DNA of 64,000 nt from Dimargaris cristalligena (Eukaryota; Kickxellomycota; Dimargaritomycetes; Dimargaritales; Dimargaritaceae), in the NCBI GenBank assembly GCA_027576995.1, contig JANBQC010000005.1, positions 62,001-126,000 on the forward strand, written 5' to 3'. Below, in pieces: positions 35,623 to 47,483 of the stretch. A program made the position numbers and the translations under genes. The notes below the pieces were generated by a model. It had not been told where the DNA came from and searched no databases. It worked only from the letters and a program-made list of their open reading frames with translations. The first letter of the stretch is position 1; every line of letters begins with the position of its first letter.

Positions 35623-36865
35623 GGTTTTTACGCGACGGCTGGTTCGAAATTGCGAATTCAACGGATTACCACTAGGAGGGTACTGTTGAACCCCGAAACC
35701 TGCTCCGTTTGATAAGCGAAGTAGCTGGTCCCAACTAACCTGTATTTATCACTTATGGTGCGCGATCAGGCCATCCTTCTTGTACATAAGTATGTAATAT
35801 CTTATTGATTCACGGAAATAAAGTCGGCCGGCAGAGTGCCATTGGCGTTACCCGGTTTTCAAGATGAATAAAACGAGACCTTGGTCCTTTGAGCCCAAGG
35901 GATCTCACGGGCAGGGCATTAAAATCCGGGGTTTGTTATTCCAATATGCTGTATATCACTCACCATTTCTTGGTGACGCTGGTGTAGTATCATGCCTAGG
36001 GCCCCGCCAATAGCTGGGTATGCATCCCATCTGCACACTGACCACTGCATTTAATTTAGGCTCTGATGATTATCCACGCTCTTTTTTTATATATATTGTA
36101 TTCCAGATGATACCTAGGGCTCCTTTAATTTGTGACTCTCTTTTCTTTTATTTTTTGTTACTAGGCCTGGGCTGGTTGCACTCACTCACCGATTTCCTAT
36201 CAATGGGGCGTTTTTTTCCTGTCTGTTAAAGCGATTTGACGGCCTTCGAAACAGTCTCAACCCATTATATTCACCCTGCAGGGGGGGACAACGGTGCAAA
36301 GACAACGACAATGCCACCAAATTGGTTCGGGTGAACAAGAGCCAAGTCGAACCCTAGGACAGTACTGATTGGTGGTAATTAGTGGGGTTGGGTGTGAACG
36401 GTTTTGCAAGTCCGGCTGAGCCGTGGTAGCCTTTGAAAACGACCAACTCAAAACATAATTACGATGGTATTGTCCAATCAGGCTGGGAACATGTTCGTGC
36501 GACGTTTGGCCATGCTGTACTTTGGCCAGCGAGGCATTGGCCCCCAGCGACCAGTGGCCCAAGAAGCGTGATGGTCGTTGATTGTCCCCGCAACCCACTG
36601 CGCTTCCGACTGTTGGTAGTGTGCTTCCCTTCTTAACGATATGCATGCCCTCCCTATAATTCAAACCCCGCTGGCCAGTTCAGTGTACCACTCCTTTTCT
36701 CAACTTCCCCTTCCCGCACCTGGTTCATTCTGCTTTCCTTGCTCAAATACTTCCGGGTTGCATTCCCCTCTTCTTCTTAATACCCGCCCTTCCGTCTTTT
36801 GCAGCCCCTATTTCATTGCCGTATTTTTGCACCCCCACCCGGCCCCTAGCCGTACGCACGCCGCC
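35623..36865. other. spacer and leader of the large unknown gene
   Basis: No supported gene. The last 220 bases are rich in CTTCC-type pyrimidine runs. The - strand frame at 36257-36664 has no domain and is not called. Confidence 0.5.
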
Positions 36866-39800
36866 ATGGATGAGATCCCTCCGTATCGGTTTGACCAAGT
36901 CACTTTAGACGGTGAAACCCTGGACAACGGACAATTGCTTTTGGAAATCAGAGTGAAGCTTGAGGCTACCCGGCCCGAGACCACTATTCCTCTCATTCCC
37001 TACTCTGCCATTGGCGATATTGTGTCCCAGCATATCGAGCCCCTGCCGCCGGCTCCTGAAGACCGGGCCCTCTCCCGCCCCCATAGTTCCATCAGTCGCT
37101 CAACAACCTCCGCGACCCTGTTATTAGGGGCGGGGGCTGCACCGGAGGACCACTCCTCCCGGGCCCGCTCCCAGTCCACCCTTCCCGTCACCCCACAGGG
37201 GCTCCAGGCCAAACACTTCAAAAGTTTACTGCAGCCCCCCCACCCGTCCGTATCACCGTTCCGTCCGCTCTCCACTTCCCCCACCCTCCGAAAACCCACT
37301 CCGTCCATTGCCGACACGCTAGCCCCCAAATCCCTCTACGTATGCGACAAGGTTCCCCTGGGTGCCGCCTCCGCATCCGTCCAGAGTGATGTCCGTCCGC
37401 CTGATCCACCCAGGCGAACCCGCACTGAAAGCAGTGCCGAACTAGACGAGGAAACCGCCCAACTAGCGGCCATGCCCTTCTCAGCCACCGCCCAGACCCG
37501 CCGGGCTTGTAAATGTTCCGAAACCCATCGGCGGCGACCTATCCCCACCACCTTCCGAAGTCAGAATAAGCCTCCCGTGATCCAACCGCCCGGATCCCGT
37601 CCAGAAAGCGAAAACAGTAGTAGCAGTAGCGCAAGTTTTAGCCAGACCATGCCCCGGCGTAAGGGTGACCGGCCCGTCCACGGTGAGCATTGTCCACTGA
37701 AGGACATTGATCCGGAGCTTCAGTGGGATCTTCCGGTGACCAGCCTGACCAACGAGTCACCGCCCGCGGGGCGTCATTTTATCGATCCGTCCGAGACCTC
37801 TTATATCACCTCCAGCCCGGATAAGAAAACGGTATGCTTTTTTGCCATTCAGAGCGGCGCCTACGCCGTTTCCATCGTCACGACCATTCCTGTTTGGCGC
37901 TACACCCCTCCGCCCTTCGGGAGCCCTTTGGATCTCGCGTCCCTGACTTTGGCCAATCTACCCCCCGCCCTACACAACTCTCTGACCCTGACCATCAATC
38001 ACCCGCCCACCGAACCAACGGCTGAGCCGTTGGGGATGTGGTTTTCCCCCCCACCCCTTAGCCAGGTTCTAGTGACCCCCCACCGAGCCCCATCCACTGA
38101 CCTGCGCGGCTCAACTGATCCTTCCGCCCTTTCTCGGACAAGTACTACATTCAAAATCGACTTCCGCCCCACCGATACCGTGAGTTTTGGATGGGCACCA
38201 TCGGTCTTCTTGGATCGTTGCCTGGCGCTCCACCAAGAATTCACCTCAGCTAACGAGGCATCCACCCAACCACCTGCGGCATTCACTCGAACCTCCGGGC
38301 TAGAATGTGACTCCGCCGCGACTCGTGGTGCTCATCATTCACGGAACGACCCTACAAATCACCGAGCTGCTGATGATTATATGGCGGTGCCTACCCCTCC
38401 CCCGGATGCTCGGGTATTTTATTCCACGTCACTAGACGATATTCACCGTCTATCGGGGGTCTCGGTTCTCAATAGCGACTGCTATGACTTGAACGCTGAA
38501 TTTAGTTCGAACATTACCATATCGCCTCGAGGCTGGAAATGCACGGCGATGGTATTCCTGGACTTCCAACTGCGACCCACCCCGAGTCCGTCGGTGGAGT
38601 CAGAATTGGCTGGTGATAACCTTGGCGATGAGGGGTATTCAGAGGGCCAGGCCAAGGCTACCCCTAGGCCAACTGCCCACCCAAGCCCCCGGTTCTACCG
38701 CGTCGACTTTTTATTACAGGCCCCAAACTCGGACCTTCCCCAGGTTCAGTTGGTCCAGGCCATGGCCCAACACGGAGCAGTACACTGGCAGCTGATACTA
38801 CCTCCTCCGGCCCCGGTCGCGCTGCCCCCTCGTCCATCCGTTGCAGACCAGCTGTTTAGCAATCCCGCTAACCGGCGCCCGGGCTCGGGCTCGGGAACCT
38901 CGGGGAGCACCACCGTGGCGGTACTCCCCGAAACCCACGGCCTTCAGCATGCCCAACTCTCCGTCTGGGTCGAGAACCCTCACGGGCCACTGGCGGAGTC
39001 GGCTGCGGCCCACGCCACCGAGGATACTACGGCAAAGTTGCTGTCCGCCTTGGGCCAAATATCCTTTCTCTTCGTTTTTGAGGCCCCGTTCCGGACAGGC
39101 TTCCTCCAACCCCTTTCTAATCCACCAGCGGGGGTGACCCACCACCACGACTCCTCTACGCGTACGGGAGCAACCAAGTCCACTCCCCTTACGCATACGG
39201 ATCCCTTTTTCCGATCCCCAACCGTATCAGCCACCCACCCTGCTGCCGCTGTAACAGAGCCGATTCCTGGTGAATTTCTAGCCCCCCGACTTACTCTTGT
39301 CGATGCGCAGAGCCAGCTTGGCTGTTTGGCGGTATCCGCAGAGTCCCCCATCCTGGTTATTGAAGAATTCTCCAAATCGGGCCTGTTCTATCTAAACAAG
39401 GATGATTTTGGTGGAGGATCGTCCGGGTCCTCCGACGACTGGAGCTCGACCGATAGCGAATCAGACGAATCAACGGGCATGCGCTCTCCACCCCTAGCAG
39501 CATCCTCTGATATTGCCAACAATCCCTTCGATCGAACAACCCCGGCCCTCGCCTCGATCCCAGGCTCGCCCCCGCACCCAGTAAAACCCCCCGAACGGTC
39601 CAAGTGGGACTTTGGGGGGCATATCGATATCCAGCGTCGGCGGACAATGTTCCGACAATTGGAACATGTTCGCCGGGTCAGTCTTGGGCCCCGGGCTCTG
39701 GCCGTGGCGGCGCCCGGGTCGGGTTTAGCCCCAGATCGGCGCTTCTCTATATTCCCGCCGCCTCCCCCGACATTGCCCCGCGCCACCCTGAACGGTGGCG

Positions 39801-42501
39801 ATGTCCCCATTCTACGCACACCCCTCCGCTCCTTTTCCCAACGCTTGGATACCGATGAAATTGACTGGTCAACTTTCAACTCCCCTAAAATCCAGCTCAA
39901 CCCACCAGGGTTCGCCTGTCAGCCCTCGGACCCGACATTAGACGCCGTGGCTGAGACTGAGCCGACCTCAACCCTGCTTGACCCACCCGTCATTTCCACG
40001 GATCAGGTGACTCTGACCCGCCGTAGGCTAGAAGCAGCACAGTCCTCTCCAACCCCCTTAGGACCACCTTCTCGGCAACCAGCGGCCCCGGTCCCTATCG
40101 ACCCCAGGCTAAGAGCCGAGTCTGACCCGGATCCATTTGAAATCACACCGCCCCCCGTTGACTTTACCTTGGCAACCCCCGACCACCCCGTTGTATTCCG
40201 GGACTACGGGTTTTCCGACCACCGGTACCGCCTGGTTCTCAAGGTGACAACTCGGCCGCAAACCCAAAGTCCCCCCTTTACGGTCAGTCTAGTAAAGGTT
40301 CAACTGACGGTGACCCCGAAAACACACATGCTTTTAGACAGCGCCCAGGCTGGTGAAAAGGTGCCCGATCGGCGAACCCTGACTGGGTCCACCATCGGTA
40401 CTGGAGCAGCATCTGCATTATCACGTGGCCTCCACCGGCTCAATATGGACTTGACGCTGGTCCTTCAAATTGATAATGAGCGTGTCCGGTCGCTGGTAAA
40501 TCTCGGGCGGGATGAGTCGGATAGTGGATCCCGGGATTCCGCCAGTCGACGGGACTCGGTTCTTACAATTAACCAGCGCACAGGTATATCGTCCAATCTG
40601 CCTAACTATTCCCCCGCGTTCGACGGCCCACCCACGTACGGATCCCTGCCTGGAATGTCTGATACTAGCGCCCTATCCTACACGGACGCGATTGATCGCC
40701 ATGTATTATCGACGGGGGGAGGAATTCCTTATTCTCTGTTCTCCCCCTCGGGAGTGCGAACTCAAACGCCCGGCATTCAGACGAATTGGCCCAGTGCATC
40801 GCCCCTAGCAGCGTCCGCGGGATTAGCTCAGGGGACATTGTCCGACGACACCGCTCTACGCTCCGCGGAAGTTTCCCGCACCTCGTGTCTCTGTCTTAAA
40901 TTCCCCGATCTTGCGTTTGAGTCTGTGGGGTGGTGGGTGGTTAAAATCGGCGGACGGCGGGTACCGGCCTGGATTATGCCCCAGCAGGAGCTATGGGTAT
41001 CCTTGAAGTCCTATTTCGAGGTTCTTCAACAGCAAACAGGTCAGCGGCGACCATCGACATCCCATGGCTGGGACGAACCGCGGTTTATGGAAGACGTCGA
41101 GCTAACCGTTGATCTCAAAATGACCGCCACGTTTGATTTGGAGACTGACGAGCCGACCCAAGGTCCGGGTGCCGGCAACAGTAGTGGCCGGGATCGTCGC
41201 CACCGTCGCCATGGGGGCCGTCAACAAGGATCCAACCACGACAAAGGTGGCAACGGGATTAATGGTGGAGCAAGGGGGTTTAGGGCACCTATCCCCCGGC
41301 TTAATGTACCTATACACCATCTGCAAGTAGATGTGTTGCTGCCCCATAGTAAGTTTTTTTGCCACGACTAAATTACCTTTGGGTCGTATCCTAAAAACCG
41401 GATAATATTTAATTAGAGATATCTGCTAGGCCTCAACATTCTTAAAGGTGTTTTCCAGTCCGACAGTGTTAACAGGCATTTAGTTCGGTTTGGGCACCAT
41501 GACCCAGGATTTAATGATTGGCTTCTAATCACATTTGCTGTACCGATGGCCTTGACTTGGATATTATTCGATACCATATAGAATACTCTGGCGACTACAC
41601 CATCGATACCCCGTTGTTTGAACTTTCGCCGTCCAGCCAGGCCTTACCCGCCTCACCTTTTGCCCTCCAACGCTATGAAAGCACGCTCATTGAACCGGAC
41701 GATCCCTCATGGCTGATATTAAAGTCGGCACCCCTGTCTCGGGAGGTCGCCCAGGCGGGCGAGCCGCCCACCGGCCACCCCGGGGCCATGGGCATCGCGA
41801 TATCCACGGTGAATTTAAACCCCGCTGATTTCCCGCCACCTCCCGTCATGAATGATCAGTGGGTTGAGACCGATCGAACTGTGATGATTGACCGCCAAGT
41901 GGAGGCGATTGAAGAAACCAAACTCGAACCGGGGCCTTCCCCACCGCGGGCAATCATGGTTAACCAGGCCTGTCAGACCAACGAGCCACCACTGCCTCCC
42001 GAAACTCTAGCCGAGCTGGCTGCCCATCAAACCAAGCTTACTCGACTGGAAACGCGAGTCCGCCGGCGCAATTTATGTGTCGTATTCTGGAGTCTATTGG
42101 TACCTCTCTTACTGGCCGGAGCAATCCACTGGGCCCTTTTGCAGAACTACGACGCACCTGCGCCGGTTAATGATATGATTTTGAGCTGGGCAAGTAAACG
42201 GCAGGCACCCGAGACTATTACCATCACAGTGGTGCCCACCGCCCCGGCCCTTTCCTGTGAGGTGACTGTGACTGTTCCCGTGACCTCACTATCTTCGCCT
42301 GCGGTCGAGTTTGAAGAGGGAAATACCGAAGACTCCGGGGATTTGGCTAATGAAGCAATGCCTGATGACCACCACGAATATACAAACCCACCGCCACCTG
42401 TGGCGAGTAGTATGGGAGCACTTTGGAGCACAGTTTATAGCCTGTGGTGGCATCAATACCAACAGCTACTGGGCTGGGTAGCCGTACCCCATCCCCAATA
42501 A
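36866..42501 (+). CDS. large (1800-residue) unknown membrane protein
   Basis: Exons 36866-41348 and 41582-42501 join in frame across a Lys codon (A|GTAAGT donor, ATATAG acceptor), giving 1800 residues. The start sits in an ideal context (GCCGCCATGG). No family is recognised. The N terminus (PYRFDQVTLDGETLDNGQ) and later blocks (around 37810-37900, 38490-38590, 38940-39110, 39280-39400, 40230-40500 and 40880-41150) are beta-rich with conserved-looking spacing, separated by long Ser/Pro/Thr-rich linkers and one acidic Ser/Asp patch (about 39400-39480). A single strong membrane span occupies about residues 1658-1681 (CVVFWSLLVPLLLAGAIHW), preceded by a short helix and a basic RVRRR that suggests a cytosolic N-terminal side. 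About 120 residues follow it, rich in Thr/Val and then Asp/Glu, ending in a Trp-rich segment. Repeated beta domains plus one anchor suggest a membrane-tethered scaffold; that is inference. Confidence 0.75.
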
Positions 42502-44732
42502 TGGACTTGCCTTGCTTGCGGATGTAGGGTGATGCTCTTTGTTTATTTTTATTATATTTCATTTTGCGATTAAAAATGTTTGCGCGATCGGACTTTAATT
42601 TAATCCCGCATACGCAAGCGCTTCCCTCTTGCATAATTATTATGATGGACAAATGAGAGCCGTATTGTTCCAGGCCCACACCATCCTTATTGCAACCCTC
42701 AGAGGGGGCGGACAACCCCGAGTCTGGACGACCCCTCATCTCAACCAATGAGAACGCTCCATCTAACCCCCTCACTATAGCGGCCCCCTCAGAACAAGCA
42801 GCGAACGGCAGTCACTCTACCCAGATACCAGAGATATAGATATAAAAGAAGTAGCGACTCGCATACGCAAAAGATCTTCATGTTTCAATAAAATACTTAT
42901 TTTAAACCTATATATCTTCTCCATAAATAACCCTCCTCGGTATTTACTAGTTTACTTAGTCCCCACTCGGATTTCCGTCATATTATATATATATATACAT
43001 AAATACATTTGATTTAAATGCGGACGGAGCCGACTACAGTATGTGCGCGTTATATTATTATATGGCTTAAGATGGGATATAATTGAGTATATAATGGTAT
43101 TAAGCCAGCATTGCGTCATTATTCCAGCTGCATCGGCCCTATGTTTCCGAGAAAATCCACCATGCTTAAGTAAAGTAAATATGCGGCATCGACGATGAAT
43201 TTTTCGGGCAGCCAGGTCGAGCGAGACCCAGGCCCTCCTCTCCCTATTACATGTATTCTACCAAGCTAGATCTCTGTGTGGCTGGCATGCATGATTAGCC
43301 AGACACCAACCAGCAAGCTGACGTATGAGCTCTACCGCGCGCTAGTGTACACTATTAGCCGGTCAAGGCAATGCAGGTTCATGGCACTTCGTGGGAGGGC
43401 TAGTTTGCGAACATTGTTTCAATATTTCAGGGTTTCTAAAGGGAAGATATGCACCGTAACTGGAGGTAAATACACCCGCAAGTATAGCGTATGTGGAATG
43501 GCTTATGATGTGAGCCAAAGGAATACACATAGGAGATATAATAAAATAGGGGGTTGCACTGACGTGCGCCTAAACCCAGTTGATCACCCATCACGGAAAC
43601 CGTTGGGTGGGGTGCTCAAGGCAACTAATTGCAGTCGGGCTGCAATGTACGGTAATGGGTTGGTCATGGGGTGCTTGCTGAGAATGCTGTGGATAGCAGT
43701 GAACCAGAAGTTAGTGGGGTATGTATGAGGTTCGGACCGGATGATTTTAGGGAGGGGTATATAATTGAAATACCGCTGGGACACGGAATGGAACCGGGCG
43801 AACCGAAACGTGAACGCGAAGGCTGGGAGCAACTGTGTGTCAAGAAAATTAAACGACAAAGTGACTCCTGCAGGGAAAAAAACGGAACAGGATATTTATG
43901 GGTGTGTGATAAGGGGTAATGGCAGCTGCAAAATTTTTAACCAACTCCATTCAGCTCCTCCTTAAATCACTCGATAACAAATGGGCCAGGTGGCGAACGG
44001 AGCCCCGCTTGGGCCGGTTGAGTTAGACAGCCCGAAGGAGTATTGCTGGCCGAGGGAAACACCCCCAACGCCAACGGGAGTGGAAGGCAACGAACACTGG
44101 CGGGAGATCCGAGTGACGAGGCCAGTGTGCTATCGCCAACTATTTATGATCGCGTGGATGAAATTACCCGGAATGTATTGATTTATCGGCAATAGTCAAG
44201 TATATAGGCGGAACTCGAGGGGCAGTGGTGCCCAATTTCACCACACTATATAGTGGAGTATTGTCTCTATGGTATTGTCAGCCCGCACAACAATAGGAAC
44301 CTCTATAGCTCGTGTATCGACTCAGTAGGGCGGCCCCTCCCTCTCTGGTCGCCGGTTCCCACTGCAAAGTGCGGAGTCAGTCTATATTGAAAGGGCCGTT
44401 CCCAGCCGCTCTTTCTTCCCCCTTCTGTGCTATTCCAAGCCTTCCGTATCTTACTAATTCCCCTTTCCAAGCATGTCTCGAATGCCCCCTCCGTTTATTC
44501 TCTTTTAACCAACCAACCAATCTCTTACGTCACAATCGCCCACCGTGTTGAGCCCTGGACTTCAGTAGGCTACCTGACCAATACCGTAGCCCCCCGCACT
44601 ACCGTTCCCCCCTAACTCTCCCTGAATCATTGCGGCGTTGGACCCCCGCATCGTGTCTATTCCCCCGCCGCTAAGGCTACTTTTCGGACCCCACCCCGTG
44701 CCGCGCTCTTAATCACACGTCAAGCTCCTGCG
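42502..44732. other. spacer between the large unknown gene and the ROM2-like gene
   Basis: AT-rich, with TA microsatellite-like sequence near 42980-43000 and an AATAAA at 42887-42892 that could end the large gene's transcript. The 150-codon frame at 43276-43728 has no domain. The last 400 bases are pyrimidine-rich like other leaders here. Confidence 0.55.
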
Positions 44733-47483
44733 ATGAACCAGGCCGCTCCGACCCCCCCAGCGTCCGGCCCCTCCGCCGGGTCCGGCGAAAACATGAACCT
44801 CTCCAATTTTGCCGCGTTCCAGGCTGCCGTGCAGGAGGCCGAGGCCGTGGGCGACGGCCACTCCATATGGAGCACCACCGACTCCGACCACTCCCCCAGC
44901 CACCGCGGCAGCTCCTTATACAGTAGTATGTCCGACCGGACCGAGGCCGAGGCCTTTTGGGATGCCAACCAGGCCCCGGCCATGCCGTACTCCCTTTCGG
45001 TGGGCAGTGAGTCCAGCCTGTCTCTGAGTCGGTCCCCCACCCTCTGGTCCCAAACCGCTTCGACCGCGCTTTTGGAAAGCCTCCCGCCCGAAATTATCCA
45101 TTGGCAGGAAACGATGTTTGAGGCCATTTGCAGAGAACAGGAGTATTTGACCGACCTTCGCCTGATTCACACCATCTTCATCAAACCTCTCCGGGCCTCC
45201 TGGCCCCGTATCGTCAGCTTCTATGCGACCCCTGACGTGTTGGCGGCGGCGTACGGCGGGTCCCCCGTGACCTTCCTCCGTCCCGAGCTGGATACCCTCA
45301 TCGACCACCTCTTTCATAATTACACCGAGCTCATTCGGCTCAGCGAGCAGCTCCTGGGTGCTCTACTCGAGCGCCAGGCGAACCAACCCATCATGAGTGG
45401 TGTGGGGGATTTGTTTCTATCCTGGGCCCAGCACATTGTCCCGATCGAGACCTATGCGGCCAATTTACCACTGGCCAGTTATATTCTCGAGGTGGAAACT
45501 GGCCGCAACCCCCAATTTGCCGCGTTTATCAAAGAGTGCGAGGACAACCCCCTGGCCCGCAAACTAGGCATTCGCCATTTTATTGGACGTGCCACCTCCC
45601 GCTTTCCCCGTTACCCGCTGCACTTTCAAGAGATGGTCAAGCGGGCCCCCGCCAGTTCTCCCGACCGCACCCTGCTGCCCCAGGTGACCCAGTTGGTTAA
45701 GGGGTGCTTGGATCGGGTTAACCTGCAAATGGGTCAGGCCTCCGAGCGACTTCTTATCACCAAGCTCCGCAACCAACTCCAACTGGCCGAGTCGGACCGG
45801 ATGTACCTTGGTATCACCAGTAAGCGGCGCCAGGTCCTGAAGGTCGGCACCCTGCGCAAGAAATCGGGCAGTCCAATTACCCTATTTCTACTCGACCATA
45901 TGCTTCTCGTTTGTAAGCACACCAAGCGGGGCCGGTCCCAGACCCAGATCTACTACCAACTCTACCGGCCCCCCATTCCCCTGCCGCTGCTTTCGGTGCA
46001 GCGTGGGGAGGATTCCACGAGAGCGTCCGCCGACCCCGCCGGCCATGGTGCTACGGCCTACCCGTCGCCGCCCCTGGGGGGCCGGAGTCACCGGGCGAGC
46101 GTTCTTTTTTCCCGCCGGCCCGCCAAAAGTACGGACTGTAGTCGTCCTATCCGGCCCATGTCGTTTATGCCCGGCACCGTGACCCCCCAGAGTGATTCCG
46201 GTGTCACCGACTCGTTTGATTTTAGCGAAGCAGCGGCACCCCTGACTCCCCTGGTGGGTCGGGCCTACCCGTTGCAATTCCAGCGTCTGGGCCGATGCGG
46301 GGGGTTCTTTACGCTCTACGCCGCCAGTGCGCCGGAACAGGCGGCCTGGATCGAATCCATTGGGCGACAGCAACAGTTGACACTATCGTCCCTGGCCCAG
46401 CAGGTCTCGATTCAACACATCTGCGACCATACCTTCCGGGCCACCAGTGTAGTCCACTGTGCCACCGACTTTACCGCTTCCACGGGACAGCGGTATATTC
46501 TGGTTGGCTGTGACGACGGCCTGTTTGTGGGCTCGGACCGTAGCCGGGGCGGCTATCTCAAAATCACCAAACTTAAGAACGTAACCCAAATGCATGTCTT
46601 TGCCGAATTCAACCAGCTGCTGGTTCTATCTGATCGCTACGTCCACGTGTTTCAACTCCACGAGTTGGAGCAGCCCCAACTCTGGGACCGCCTCAAGGGC
46701 CGCAAGCTGTCCATCAAGGCGGCCCACTTTAGCGTGGGGCGGTATGCCACCAGCCGGCCCGTGGTGGCGTTCGGCCAGCCCAAATCCAAGCAAACCACAT
46801 TTATTCTGGCGCGTCCCTTATTTCTGAGTGATTATAACAAGCGAACGGACGATAAGCTCCTGTGGTCCACCAAGGAGAAGGGCCGGCCCGAGGTGGGCCT
46901 GGTCCGTTTATTGGAGTTTTTTGTCCCCTCCGACGCCCCCGGCCTCGCCGTGTTCCGGCAGCACCTCAGCGTACCCTGCCAGGAAACGTTTGAGATTATC
47001 GATGTGAATGACCTGCGCCGACACGATAGCCTACCCCACCCCGGCGACCCGTCCTTCGCTGATTTACCCCCACCCGCTGAACTGGGCCGCCCGTTGCTAA
47101 TGAGCAAACTGGCCACGGGCGAATTCCTACTCTGCTATCAGTCCCTGGCCTTTTTCGTGGACAAGGCCCAGTCCCGCTCCCGGTCTAATGTGGTGATTCA
47201 GTGGGAGGGTCGGCCCCAGCATATCCAGGTGTTCTACCCTTACATTTACGCCTTTGATTCGGACTTCATTGAGATTCGCCACGTTGATACAGGGGCACTG
47301 GAACATATCATCCCCGCCATTGGAGTCAAGTCCCTGACCCTCCCGGATAGTGACGTGAGCAACGCCCGTAAGGCCACCTACCTTCTAGGGGCCATGCAAT
47401 CCAGGATACCGGGTTACCAGCGTATCTTCCAACTGCCATTGGCCGTCCAGCCCTCCGATACGCCCGGGCTTAATGGGCATTAG
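44733..47483 (+). CDS. Rom2/Rgf-type Rho1 guanine nucleotide exchange factor
   Basis: Single-exon, 916-residue RhoGEF of the DH-PH-CNH class. In yeasts such proteins (Rom1/Rom2, Rgf1-3) activate Rho1, and through it glucan synthase and the cell wall integrity MAP kinase route at the plasma membrane. Residues 1-115 are disordered and Ser-rich. The DH domain (about 124-335) starts with IHWQETMFEAICREQEYL, has the RHFIGRATSRFPRYPLHF helix that packs on the GTPase, and is followed by LLITKLRNQL. The PH domain (about 366-535; GTLRKKSGSPITLFLLDHMLL) is split by an insert of some 90 residues rich in Arg, Ser and Pro before its final helix (PEQAAWIESI). The CNH domain (about 548-895) begins IQHICDHTFRATSVVHC. 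No LRS-like DEP domain is seen, unlike yeast Rom2. Confidence 0.92.
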   Translation: MNQAAPTPPASGPSAGSGENMNLSNFAAFQAAVQEAEAVGDGHSIWSTTDSDHSPSHRGSSLYSSMSDRTEAEAFWDANQAPAMPYSLSVGSESSLSLSRSPTLWSQTASTALLESLPPEIIHWQETMFEAICREQEYLTDLRLIHTIFIKPLRASWPRIVSFYATPDVLAAAYGGSPVTFLRPELDTLIDHLFHNYTELIRLSEQLLGALLERQANQPIMSGVGDLFLSWAQHIVPIETYAANLPLASYILEVETGRNPQFAAFIKECEDNPLARKLGIRHFIGRATSRFPRYPLHFQEMVKRAPASSPDRTLLPQVTQLVKGCLDRVNLQMGQASERLLITKLRNQLQLAESDRMYLGITSKRRQVLKVGTLRKKSGSPITLFLLDHMLLVCKHTKRGRSQTQIYYQLYRPPIPLPLLSVQRGEDSTRASADPAGHGATAYPSPPLGGRSHRASVLFSRRPAKSTDCSRPIRPMSFMPGTVTPQSDSGVTDSFDFSEAAAPLTPLVGRAYPLQFQRLGRCGGFFTLYAASAPEQAAWIESIGRQQQLTLSSLAQQVSIQHICDHTFRATSVVHCATDFTASTGQRYILVGCDDGLFVGSDRSRGGYLKITKLKNVTQMHVFAEFNQLLVLSDRYVHVFQLHELEQPQLWDRLKGRKLSIKAAHFSVGRYATSRPVVAFGQPKSKQTTFILARPLFLSDYNKRTDDKLLWSTKEKGRPEVGLVRLLEFFVPSDAPGLAVFRQHLSVPCQETFEIIDVNDLRRHDSLPHPGDPSFADLPPPAELGRPLLMSKLATGEFLLCYQSLAFFVDKAQSRSRSNVVIQWEGRPQHIQVFYPYIYAFDSDFIEIRHVDTGALEHIIPAIGVKSLTLPDSDVSNARKATYLLGAMQSRIPGYQRIFQLPLAVQPSDTPGLNGH

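Noticed and set aside
38798..39900. Several antisense frames of 100-170 codons in the large unknown gene
   Set aside because: Arg/Gly-rich shadows of Ser/Pro/Thr-rich coding sequence; no start context or homology.
43276..43728. 150-codon + strand frame in an AT-rich spacer
   Set aside because: Residue composition (many Arg, Cys, Tyr) and codon pattern unlike the real genes here; no recognisable motif.
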